Positions 6,772 to 13,499 of a stretch of DNA of 18,525 bases are shown here, piece by piece. Position 1 is the first letter of the stretch. Each line of letters opens with the position of its first letter. A model generated the notes under the pieces. It had not been told where the DNA came from and did not search any database. It saw only the letters and a list, made by a program, of their open reading frames with translations. The stretch lies in NCBI GenBank assembly GCA_025966335.1, contig JAICRS010000027.1, positions 1-18,525 on the forward strand, in the 5' to 3' direction. The position numbers and the translations under genes were made by a program. Source of the stretch: Nocardioidaceae bacterium (lineage in GTDB: Bacteria > Actinomycetota > Actinomycetes > Propionibacteriales > Nocardioidaceae).

Positions 6772-8276
6772 CCGGCATCGCGGGCAGCGTCCCGGCGACG
6801 GAGCAAGGTCCCCAGGGCCGGTACCGGCTCGACACCCGGATCGCGACCGGCGGGATGGGTGAGGTGTGGCGGGCCACGGACCTGGTCCTCGACCGCGAGG
6901 TCGCGGTGAAGGTGCTCAAGCACGAGTACGCCGACGACCCCAGCTTCGTGGCCCGGTTCGAGGCCGAGGCCCGGCACGCCGCCGCCCTGCACCACCAGAA
7001 CGTCGCCTCGGTGTTCGACTTCGGCGAGCTCGCCGACGCCGACGGGTCGGGCCGGCCGCGGCCGTTCCTGGTGATGGAGCTGGTCCCGGGCCAGCCACTG
7101 TCGGCCCTGCTCGGTGGCGAGCCGATGCCGCCGGCGGACGCCGCGGACCTGGTCGCCCAGGCTGCCGACGCGATCGGCGCAGCACACGCGATCGGCGTCG
7201 TGCACCGCGACGTGAAGCCGGCCAACCTGCTGGTCACCCCCGACGGACAGGTCAAGATCACCGACTTCGGCATCGCCCGGGCCGCGGACGCGGTGCCGCT
7301 GACCCAGACCGGGCAGATCGTCGGGACTCCGCACTACATCTCGCCGGAGCAGGCCGAGGGGCGGCCGGCGACCGCGGCCAGCGACATCTACGCGCTCGGC
7401 GTGGTGCTCTACGAGTGCCTGGCCGGACGTCGCCCGTTCGCCGCGGACACCCCCGTGACCACCGCGCTGGCGCACCTGCGGGAGCCGGTCCCGCCGCTGC
7501 CGGACACCGTCCCGGACCACCTCCAGGCCGTGGTCGCCACTGCCCTGGCGAAGGACCCGGCCGACCGGTTCGCCTCGGCCGCCGACCTCGCCGACGCACT
7601 GCGCGGCGACCCTGTGAGCGGGCCGGTCCCGGCCGGACCGGCCACCCAGCTGCTCACCGTGCCCGCGACCCCGACAGACGCTGACGACCGTCGCCGCGGC
7701 GCCGCGCTGCCGGGCTGGCCGTACCTGGCTGCCGCCGCCAGCGTGCTGCTGGTCGTCGCAGTGATCGCGCTGACCACCGGCGACGAGCCGACGACTGTCG
7801 CCGTCGGCGACCGGGCGGTGCAGGCCGGCGCCGAGCCACCCCAGGACGACCGGCTGCGGGTCCGCCGCGGCGCCCTGGTGGGGCTGGAATTCAAGGAGGC
7901 CAAGGAGCGGCTCGAGGACCGCGGCTTCAAGGTCGAGGAGGAGAAACGCCCGGCCACCTCGCCGGACCAGCGCAAGGACACGGTCGCGGCTGTGCGCCCC
8001 ACGGGGCTGGTCCCACCCGGAACCTCCATCACCCTGGTCGTGTGGGAGGAGTACAAGCCGCCGGAGACCGACGACCCCAGTGAGTCCGGTAGCTCCGAGG
8101 AGGGGTCCGAGGATTCCGATGACTCCGAGGGGTCCGAGGGTTCCGGGGGCGGGCGCTCCGGGGAGGACGACCCCGGCCAGGGCGAGGAAAAGGCCGACGA
8201 CAAGGGCAAGGGCGAGAAGGGCCCGTCCGACACCGGCGAGAAGCACGGCAAACCGAAGGGCAACCAGGAGCGATGA
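6768..8276 (+). CDS. pknA: Membrane Ser/Thr kinase PknA with one PASTA domain
   Basis: This is a 502-residue kinase. The N-terminal kinase domain (about 19-285) has a glycine loop ATGGMGEV, catalytic Lys48, HRDVKPAN (Asp148) and DFG (166-168). Its activation loop carries PLTQTG with Thr179 and Thr181 as likely autophosphorylation sites, followed by GTPHYISPEQ. One transmembrane helix spans about 317-336. Outside there is a single PASTA-like domain (about 365-427: FKEAKERLEDRGFKV ... PTGLVPPGTSITLVV). A tail of about 72 residues is rich in Ser, Asp, Glu and Gly and then turns Lys/Gly-rich. M. tuberculosis PknA has no PASTA domain, so this architecture differs from the model protein. The start is the GTG of a GTGA overlap with the pbpA stop. 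The name rests on position before pknB and kinase type. Confidence 0.9.
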   Translation: MTGIAGSVPATEQGPQGRYRLDTRIATGGMGEVWRATDLVLDREVAVKVLKHEYADDPSFVARFEAEARHAAALHHQNVASVFDFGELADADGSGRPRPFLVMELVPGQPLSALLGGEPMPPADAADLVAQAADAIGAAHAIGVVHRDVKPANLLVTPDGQVKITDFGIARAADAVPLTQTGQIVGTPHYISPEQAEGRPATAASDIYALGVVLYECLAGRRPFAADTPVTTALAHLREPVPPLPDTVPDHLQAVVATALAKDPADRFASAADLADALRGDPVSGPVPAGPATQLLTVPATPTDADDRRRGAALPGWPYLAAAASVLLVVAVIALTTGDEPTTVAVGDRAVQAGAEPPQDDRLRVRRGALVGLEFKEAKERLEDRGFKVEEEKRPATSPDQRKDTVAAVRPTGLVPPGTSITLVVWEEYKPPETDDPSESGSSEEGSEDSDDSEGSEGSGGGRSGEDDPGQGEEKADDKGKGEKGPSDTGEKHGKPKGNQER

Positions 8277-10066
8277 CCAACGGACAGGATCCTGTGCGGA
8301 TCGGCGGCCGGTACGAGCTCAGTGGGCTGCTCGGCCGCGGCGGGATGGCCGAGGTACGCAAGGGCACCGACGTACGGCTCGGCCGGGTCGTCGCGGTCAA
8401 ACGACTGCGCACCGACCTCGCCAGCGACCCCACCTTCCAGGCCCGGTTCCGGCGGGAGGCGCAGTCGTCGGCGTCCCTGAACCACCCGGCGATCGTCGCG
8501 GTCTACGACACCGGCGAGGAGATGTCGACCGACGGCACCGAGGTCGCCCAGCCCTACATCGTGATGGAGTACGTCGCCGGGCGGACCCTGCGCGAGATCC
8601 TCCGGGAGGGTCGCAAGATCCTGCCCGAACGGGCCCTCGAGATCACCTCCGGTGTCCTCTCGGCACTGGACTACAGCCACCGTGCCGGGATCATCCACCG
8701 CGACATCAAGCCCGCCAACGTGATGCTCACCCCGGCCGGTGACGTCAAGGTGATGGACTTCGGGATCGCCCGCGCCGTCGCCGACGCCTCCTCGACGATG
8801 ACCCAGACCGCGGCGGTCATCGGCACCGCGCAGTACCTCTCCCCCGAGCAGGCCCGCGGGGAGACCGTGGACTCGCGCAGCGACGTGTACTCCACCGGCT
8901 GCCTGCTCTACGAGCTGCTCACCGGCCGGCCGCCGTTCGTCGGCGAGAGTCCGGTGTCGGTCGCCTACCAGCATGTGCGCGAGCAGGCCGCCCCGCCGTC
9001 GACGCTGGACCCCGAGCTGCCCGACGAGATCGACGCGATCGTGATGAAGTCGCTGGCCAAGCGGGTCGAGGACCGCTACCAGAGCGCCGCGGCGATGCGC
9101 GCGGACATCGAGCGGTTCCTCGCCGGCAAGCCGGTGGTGGCGCCCGTCGTACCCGTCGACGACGGCACCGCATTCCTCCCGCACGACGAGCCACAGCAGA
9201 CGTCGATCTTCGGCGCCGCCCAGCCGGAGGAGGAGGAGAAGAAGAGCCGCTGGCCACTCGCCCTGCTCGGGTTGCTGGTCGCCGCCCTGCTGATCGGTGC
9301 GGCCGTGTTCGGCCCGATGCTGTTCAGCTCCAGCCCCGAGCGGGAGTCGGTGCCGACTCTGCTGAACATGACCCGGGCCGAGGCGGCCCAGGCGCTGAAC
9401 GACGCCGGGCTGGTCCTCGGTGAGGTGGAGCGGCAGGCCTCCGAGGACGTCCCCCGCGGCCGGGTGGTCTCCCAGGACCCGGTCCGCGGCGAGTTCCTGC
9501 CCACCGGCGAACCGGTCGACATCGTGTTGTCCAGCGGGAGGCCCGAGGTGGTCGTTCCCGACATCCTCGGCGACGACCGGTTCGACGCCCGCAACGAGCT
9601 CCGCGAGCTGGACCTGCGGGTGAAGCTCGTCGAGGACGAGGACTCCGACGAGGAGCAGGGCACCGTCGTGAACAGCGAGCCGCGACCGGCGACGAGCGTG
9701 CCGGTCGGCTCGCTGGTGACGCTGTTCTACTCCGACGGGCCCGAGGAGGTGCCCAGCGTGGTCGGGATGACCGAGCAGCGGGCCACCAACGTGCTCGAGC
9801 GCGCCGGCTTCGACGTGAGCGTCACCTTCGACCCGGAGACCCGTGCGGAGAGGGGGACCGTGCTCGCGCAGTCCCCGGAGGCGTTCAGCGAGCAGGCGGC
9901 CGGTACGACCGTGGTGATCACGGTCTCCTCCTACGAGGAGCCCGAGCCGGAACCCGAGCCCGAACCGGAGCCGACCGAGACGGTGACCGAGACGCCGACG
10001 CCGACCGAGACCCCGACGGTCACCGAGCCGTCGACGCCGCCACCCGCCGACAACGACGAGCAGTAA
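8273..10066 (+). CDS. pknB: Membrane Ser/Thr kinase PknB with three PASTA domains
   Basis: This 597-residue kinase controls growth and division by phosphorylating wall-synthesis proteins. The kinase domain (about 14-283) has GRGGMAEV, catalytic Lys43, HRDIKPAN (142-149, Asp144) and DFG (162-164). The activation loop TMTQTAAVIGTAQYLSPEQ places Thr177 and Thr179 where the well-studied autophosphorylated pair of M. tuberculosis PknB sits. The juxtamembrane region ends in an acidic-basic stretch, and a transmembrane helix spans about 328-350. Three extracellular PASTA repeats follow (about 357-423, 425-489, 491-552), one fewer than in M. tuberculosis. The Pro/Glu/Thr tail (555-597) begins with Glu-Pro dipeptides. 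The ATG overlaps the pknA stop by 4 bases. The TAA is 6 bases from the stop of the convergent DUF881 gene. Confidence 0.96.
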   Translation: MTNGQDPVRIGGRYELSGLLGRGGMAEVRKGTDVRLGRVVAVKRLRTDLASDPTFQARFRREAQSSASLNHPAIVAVYDTGEEMSTDGTEVAQPYIVMEYVAGRTLREILREGRKILPERALEITSGVLSALDYSHRAGIIHRDIKPANVMLTPAGDVKVMDFGIARAVADASSTMTQTAAVIGTAQYLSPEQARGETVDSRSDVYSTGCLLYELLTGRPPFVGESPVSVAYQHVREQAAPPSTLDPELPDEIDAIVMKSLAKRVEDRYQSAAAMRADIERFLAGKPVVAPVVPVDDGTAFLPHDEPQQTSIFGAAQPEEEEKKSRWPLALLGLLVAALLIGAAVFGPMLFSSSPERESVPTLLNMTRAEAAQALNDAGLVLGEVERQASEDVPRGRVVSQDPVRGEFLPTGEPVDIVLSSGRPEVVVPDILGDDRFDARNELRELDLRVKLVEDEDSDEEQGTVVNSEPRPATSVPVGSLVTLFYSDGPEEVPSVVGMTEQRATNVLERAGFDVSVTFDPETRAERGTVLAQSPEAFSEQAAGTTVVITVSSYEEPEPEPEPEPEPTETVTETPTPTETPTVTEPSTPPPADNDEQ

Positions 10067-10072
10067 CCGGCG

Positions 10073-10927
10073 TCAGATGTCGCTGTCCTCGGGGCGGCTC
10101 GCCTCGTCGCCGGCCGGACGGGCGTAGTCGAGGTCCAGCGAGCCCTCGTAGCCCGGCAGCTCCACCTCGGTGTGCGCCTCGACCTCGTAGCCGAGCTGGT
10201 ACCGCTCCACGACCTCCTTGTAGAAGCCGATGTAGGGGTTCTCGTTGACGCTGGTCAGCATGGCGTCGGGATCGCCCACCGCGGTGATGACGTACGGCGG
10301 TGCGTACGGAACGCCGTGCAGACGGACCGTGTTGCCGACGCACTTGATGCCGGTCGTGGAGATGATCCGCTGCCCTTGCAGGGTCATCGCCTCGGCGCCG
10401 CCGGCCCACAGGGCGTTCACGACGGCCTGGATGTCCTGCTGGTGCACGACCAGCGCGCCGACCTCGATGTCCTCGGCGGACTCGATGACCTCCTCGGGCG
10501 CGTCGTCGAGCGTGACCGTCAGACCGGGACCGGACACGGCGACCATCCCGGCCGGCCGCATCAGCGCGTCCGCCTTGGCCTGCACCTCCTGGACCCGGTT
10601 GTCGGCGACCTGCGCCGACAGCTCGCTGACCTCGTCGGTGAGCTGGCGGACCTCGGCCCGCAACGCGTCGGTCTCCGCTTTCTGCTGGGCGACCAGCGAC
10701 CCGAGGTCGCCGTACCGGCCGGCGCGGAGGTCGGTGCCGTCGGCGGAGAACGAGCTGGTCACGAACAGCGCACCGGCGAGCAGGAACACCAGCGGGACCA
10801 GGAGGCGCCAGGCCAGCGAGCGCCGGTCACGGGTGCGGGCGCGCCGGGTCCAGGCCGCCTCGACGCGTTGCTTCCACGACTCTCGGCGCAGCGGCGCGCT
10901 GTGGCGCGACTTCGGCTGCTCGGTCAT
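10073..10927 (-). CDS. DUF881 family membrane protein
   Basis: This 284-residue protein has a basic cytosolic N-terminus (1-38), one transmembrane helix (about 39-60) and a coiled-coil segment (about 75-117, LRAEVRQLTDEVSELSAQV). An extracytoplasmic DUF881 domain follows (about 118-265), with GPGLTVTLDDAP, LVVHQQDIQAVVNALWAGG, GVPYAPPYVITAVGD and an acidic C-terminus. The biochemical role of DUF881 proteins is unsettled. They commonly occur beside division genes such as crgA and sepF in Gram-positive bacteria, which fits here. The ATG at 10927 starts it. It is transcribed away from crgA across a 92-base divergent gap and converges on pknB. Confidence 0.9.
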   Translation of the reverse strand: MTEQPKSRHSAPLRRESWKQRVEAAWTRRARTRDRRSLAWRLLVPLVFLLAGALFVTSSFSADGTDLRAGRYGDLGSLVAQQKAETDALRAEVRQLTDEVSELSAQVADNRVQEVQAKADALMRPAGMVAVSGPGLTVTLDDAPEEVIESAEDIEVGALVVHQQDIQAVVNALWAGGAEAMTLQGQRIISTTGIKCVGNTVRLHGVPYAPPYVITAVGDPDAMLTSVNENPYIGFYKEVVERYQLGYEVEAHTEVELPGYEGSLDLDYARPAGDEASRPEDSDI

Positions 10928-11019
10928 CGCGTGGGAACCATCTCGGATGCACTTTCATGGGGAAGACTGTCGCCGACTACGCTAGCCGACGACCGGAAAC
11001 GAAGTACCGAGGAGAACAA
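10928..11019. promoter_or_regulatory. Divergent promoter region between DUF881 gene and crgA
   Basis: The 92 bases must serve both directions. A TACGCT hexamer at 10979-10984 is a possible -10 for crgA, but no matching -35 is clear. The crgA ribosome site GAGGAG lies at 11009-11014. Confidence 0.35.
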
Positions 11020-11478
11020 GTGCCCGACTCGAGCCGCAACAAGACCCGCGGAGCAGCCGCCAAAGGGCTGCCCTCCCGCGACCAGGGACCGGCGTTCTCG
11101 GTTGTCAGGACCGCCGTGGCCGCCGTGCTCGCCCTGCTCGGCATCGTGTGGATGGCGGTCTACATCAACGTCGCCCAGGACGGCGACCAGCTCACCTGGA
11201 TGGGCGACCTCGGCCGGTGGAACTTCCTGATCGGCTTCGGCCTGTTCTTCCTCGGCCTCGCCGTAGCCGCCCACCCCGGCACGCCGCTGGGCCGCGGGCG
11301 CGGCGTCGTGGTCGGCATGCTCGGGTGCTTCCTGCTCGGCCTGATCTGGATCGTCGTCTACTACATCGCCGGGTCCGGCTCGTCGATCCCGGTGCTGCGC
11401 AACCTCGACCAGTACAACCTCGTGGTCGGGATCGGCTTCATGGCCGTCGGCTTCATGTACGCCACCCGCTGGGAGTAA
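11020..11478 (+). CDS. crgA: CrgA-like division protein with duplicated CrgA unit (four predicted helices)
   Basis: This 152-residue membrane protein starts at a GTG six bases after GAGGAG (11009-11014). The frame is open to 10957, but that extension lacks a ribosome site. The C-terminal half (about 97-151: LLGLIWIVVYYIAG ... YNLVVGIGFMAVGFMYATRW) is a textbook CrgA, a two-helix divisome regulator of FtsZ/PBP assembly usually 85-95 residues long. The N-terminal half (about 31-86: LLGIVWMAVYINVAQ ... WNFLIGFGLFFLGL) has the same plan: helix, Trp and Tyr near its end, short extracellular loop, aromatic-Asn, second helix with glycines. The protein is therefore a likely tandem duplication with four helices. 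Division-gene neighbours support the name. It is followed by a strong terminator. Confidence 0.87.
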   Translation: MPDSSRNKTRGAAAKGLPSRDQGPAFSVVRTAVAAVLALLGIVWMAVYINVAQDGDQLTWMGDLGRWNFLIGFGLFFLGLAVAAHPGTPLGRGRGVVVGMLGCFLLGLIWIVVYYIAGSGSSIPVLRNLDQYNLVVGIGFMAVGFMYATRWE

Positions 11479-11496
11479 CCCGCCGCTGTTTCACGG

Positions 11497-11541
11497 ACCG
11501 GTGCCCCGGTCGCTCGTCGAGCGGCCGGGGCACCGGTTTTT
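11497..11541 (+). terminator. Strong intrinsic terminator after crgA
   Basis: The arms ACCGGTGCCCCGG (11497-11509) and 11525-11537 are perfect 13-base complements. Pairing continues inward through a T-G wobble and CGCTC/GAGCG to a 3-base loop, giving a stem of about 19 pairs. A run of five T (11537-11541) follows immediately. The hairpin is symmetric, but the T-run faces crgA. Confidence 0.93.
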
Positions 11542-11781
11542 CCGTGTTCCCCCGCGGCAAGTCCTCGACCTGCCTCCCGTGATTTCCCGGCGGTGCACAA
11601 GCGCGCACGACAGGGAATCACACCCCTGTAGTTTCATCCACAGGGTTTATCCCCAATGTGGATATCCCCCCGGCGGGATGTGAGGCAGATACCCACCAGT
11701 CCAGCGGTCAATCCTTGGGGAAACCTTGGGACGGCAAAATCTGGCCCCAGAAGCTGCCGCGGGTTCGCGCTGACGGGCGCT
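11542..11781. other. Intergenic DNA with DnaA-box-like 9-mers
   Basis: I find no convincing gene here. Three near-consensus DnaA boxes lie close together: TCATCCACA (11634-11642), TTATCCCCA (11647-11655) and TGTGGATAT (11657-11665, reverse orientation). Each differs from TTATCCACA at one base. The flanks hold GC-rich short repeats (two CTTGGG/GGGAAACC copies near 11714-11732) but no marked AT-rich unwinding element. Confidence 0.45.
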
Positions 11782-11895
11782 GTGACCCGTTAGCGCGAGG
11801 TGGACCCGGCCCAGCCCACCACAACAGGTCACCGTGACCCGTTAGCGCGAGGCGGACCCGGCCCAGCGCACCACAACAGGTCACCGTGACCCGCT
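11782..11895. repeat. 52-base tandem repeat, two full copies and a partial third
   Basis: Copy 1 spans 11782-11833 and copy 2 spans 11834-11885. Each begins GTGACCCGTTAGCGCGAGG and ends CAACAGGTCACC, with only two or so differences between them. A partial third copy starts at 11886 (GTGACCCG) and degrades into the end of the rhomboid gene. The GTGACC start and GGTCAC end are complementary, so each unit junction is a small palindrome (GGTCACCGTGACC). Confidence 0.9.
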
Positions 11896-11909
11896 CGCGC
11901 GAGCGCCGG

Positions 11910-12815
11910 TCAGACGAGCGCGAGCGTGCGCGCGACGAACGCGGCAAGCACCAGAACGCTGAGCGCGCCGATGCCGATCCCCTGCCACAGCGAGCGCTGC
12001 TTGCGCGGCGAGTAGGCGATCACCAGGGCGATGAGTACGCCGCCGACCAGGCCGCCGAGGTGACCCTGCCAGGAGATGAACCCCCGGCCGACCACGGTGA
12101 GCACGACGTTGAGCCCCAGCCACATCAGGATCGGGCTGAAGTCGGCGCCGACCTTGATCGCGATGATCAACAGCGCGCCCATCAGCCCGAAGATCGCACC
12201 GGAGGCGCCGACCGTCGAGGTGTGGATCGGCGCGAGCCAGTAGACGAACGCGCTGCCGACCAGGCCGGAGACGAAGTAGAGCGCGAGGAACCGGGATCGT
12301 CCGATCGTCGCCTCGAGCTGGGGGCCGAGGAACCACAGGGCGAGCATGTTGAAGCCGATGTGCAAAAGGTCGACGTGGGTGAACATCGAGGTGAGCAGCT
12401 GCCAGTAGGCGCCGTCGGAGACACCCTCGACGGGCATCAGGGTCCCGTCCGGAAGCCGGAACACGGCCCCGTCCGGAAGCAGCGCGAGCCGGTCGACCCA
12501 CCGGCTGGCCGCCCCACCGGTGAGGGTGATCAGCAGCCAGACCAGCACGTTGAGCCCGATCAGGACCTGCGACGTGAGCGCGGGGTTCGCAGACCGGGTG
12601 CCGCCGTACGCCGTACGTCCGGACCGCGTCGACCTGGCACCTTCGTTGACGCACGAGGGGCACTGGAAGCCGACCGCGGCCTGCCGCATGCAGTCCGGGC
12701 AGATCGGGTTGCCACAACGCTGGCAGCGGATGTGGGTCTCGCGGTCCTTGTGCCGGTAGCAGACTGGAGCGCCCGTAGAGGACGCTCCAGTCGGTGGCAG
12801 GTCTGGTGTGCTCAG
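11910..12815 (-). CDS. Rhomboid-family intramembrane serine protease with N-terminal zinc ribbon
   Basis: The 301-residue reading is chosen from a CTG at 12815. Residues 19-56 hold paired cysteines (CYRH, CQRCGNPICPDC, CPSC) of a B-box-like zinc ribbon common in actinobacterial rhomboids. Six or seven helices follow from about 83. The rhomboid signatures are HIGFNMLALWFLG (152-164), catalytic Ser205 in GASGAIFG and catalytic His252 in GHLGG. The protein cleaves membrane substrates; none is known here. The first in-frame ATG (12689) would cut the ribbon in half. Upstream I find no ATG, GTG or TTG back to about 12850. The CTG gives MSTPD..., and its last two bases plus the next base form CTGA over the ppiA stop, the coupling geometry seen elsewhere in this window. 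The start is inferred; the gene itself is certain. Confidence 0.9.
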   Translation of the reverse strand: MSTPDLPPTGASSTGAPVCYRHKDRETHIRCQRCGNPICPDCMRQAAVGFQCPSCVNEGARSTRSGRTAYGGTRSANPALTSQVLIGLNVLVWLLITLTGGAASRWVDRLALLPDGAVFRLPDGTLMPVEGVSDGAYWQLLTSMFTHVDLLHIGFNMLALWFLGPQLEATIGRSRFLALYFVSGLVGSAFVYWLAPIHTSTVGASGAIFGLMGALLIIAIKVGADFSPILMWLGLNVVLTVVGRGFISWQGHLGGLVGGVLIALVIAYSPRKQRSLWQGIGIGALSVLVLAAFVARTLALV

Positions 12816-13342
12816 CGGCGTTCCACTTCGACGGTATCGATGACGACCGGCTCGACCGGACGGTCCCCGGCGCCGGTGCGGGTGGTCGCGATGGCGTCCA
12901 CGACCTTCTGACTGGCCTGGTCCTCGACCTCACCGAAGATCGTGTGCCGGTTGTTCAGGTGCGGGGTCTGGCCGACGGTGATGAAGAACTGTGACCCGTT
13001 GGTGCCGGGGCCGGCGTTGGCCATCGCGAGCAGGTAGGGCTTGTTGAACGACAGCTCCGGGTGGAACTCGTCCTTGAACGTGTAGCCCGGTCCGCCGGTG
13101 CCGGTGCCGAGTGGGCAGCCGCCTTGGATCATGAACCCGTCGATCACGCGGTGGAAGCCGAGGCCGTCGTAGAACTTGCCCGCGGTCGGCTGGCCGCTCT
13201 CCGGGTCGGAGTACTCCTTCGTGCCCTCGGCCAGCCCGACGAAGTTCTCGACCGTCTTCGGGGCGTGGTTGGGGAACAGGTGTACGACGATGTCGCCGCG
13301 GTTGGTCTTCAGCGTCGCGTACAGGTCTTCGGCCGCCATCAT
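12812..13342 (-). CDS. ppiA: Peptidyl-prolyl cis-trans isomerase, cyclophilin A type
   Basis: This 176-residue cytosolic cyclophilin speeds Xaa-Pro isomerisation during folding. The active-site signature is clear: FHRVIDGFMIQGG (63-75, catalytic Arg65, Phe70, Gln73), MANAGPGTNGSQFFIT (107-122) and HLNNRHTIFGEV (128-139). The Trp of human cyclophilin A, which contacts cyclosporin, is His134 here, as in many bacterial enzymes. The start is the first of two adjacent ATGs (13342), preceded by GAAAGG at 6 bases. There is no signal peptide. The stop overlaps the proposed rhomboid start. ppiA next to rhomboid and crgA is conserved in actinobacteria. Confidence 0.95.
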   Translation of the reverse strand: MMAAEDLYATLKTNRGDIVVHLFPNHAPKTVENFVGLAEGTKEYSDPESGQPTAGKFYDGLGFHRVIDGFMIQGGCPLGTGTGGPGYTFKDEFHPELSFNKPYLLAMANAGPGTNGSQFFITVGQTPHLNNRHTIFGEVEDQASQKVVDAIATTRTGAGDRPVEPVVIDTVEVERR

Positions 13343-13414
13343 GGTGCCTTTCGGGTCTGTGTCCAGAAACCCTTAGATCTTCCCACGAGGCCCAAGACCG
13401 GGTATCCCGAGGGT

Positions 13415-13442
13415 TTGATTCACCTCACTATCCGGGCATGAT
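13415..13442 (+). promoter_or_regulatory. Possible promoter for the 11-mer repeat protein
   Basis: TTGATT (13415-13420), a 16-base spacer and CATGAT (13437-13442) resemble a sigma-A type promoter. The second element overlaps a 12-base direct repeat. This is a visual match only. Confidence 0.3.
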
Positions 13443-13463
13443 CAGGAGCAGATCCGGGCATGA
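13430..13463. repeat. 12-base direct repeat with 22-base period
   Basis: ATCCGGGCATGA occurs exactly at 13430-13441 and 13452-13463. The 22-base period is close to two helical turns, and the first copy overlaps the possible -10 element. This would suit an operator bound on one DNA face. Confidence 0.55.
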
Positions 13464-13499
13464 CCTTGAGTGAGCTAACGAAGAGAGGACACCTCGACG

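Noticed and set aside
6615..9184. Two long antisense frames (543 and 591 residues) over pknA/pknB
   Set aside because: They mirror well-supported kinase genes and consist of low-complexity shadow translation.
10957..11019. Upstream ATG extension of crgA
   Set aside because: The 21 extra residues have no ribosome site before them, while the GTG at 11020 has GAGGAG at good spacing.
11782..11895. CRISPR array
   Set aside because: Copies are directly adjacent with no variable spacers, and no cas genes are present.
11647..11947. Two small minus-strand frames across the tandem repeat
   Set aside because: Their similarity to each other comes from the 52-base DNA repeat; no ribosome site or protein family.
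11881..12933. 350-residue minus-strand frame across rhomboid and ppiA
   Set aside because: It is in the wrong frame relative to the zinc-ribbon and catalytic motifs, and Arg/Pro-rich; the 11910-12815 frame holds the real rhomboid.
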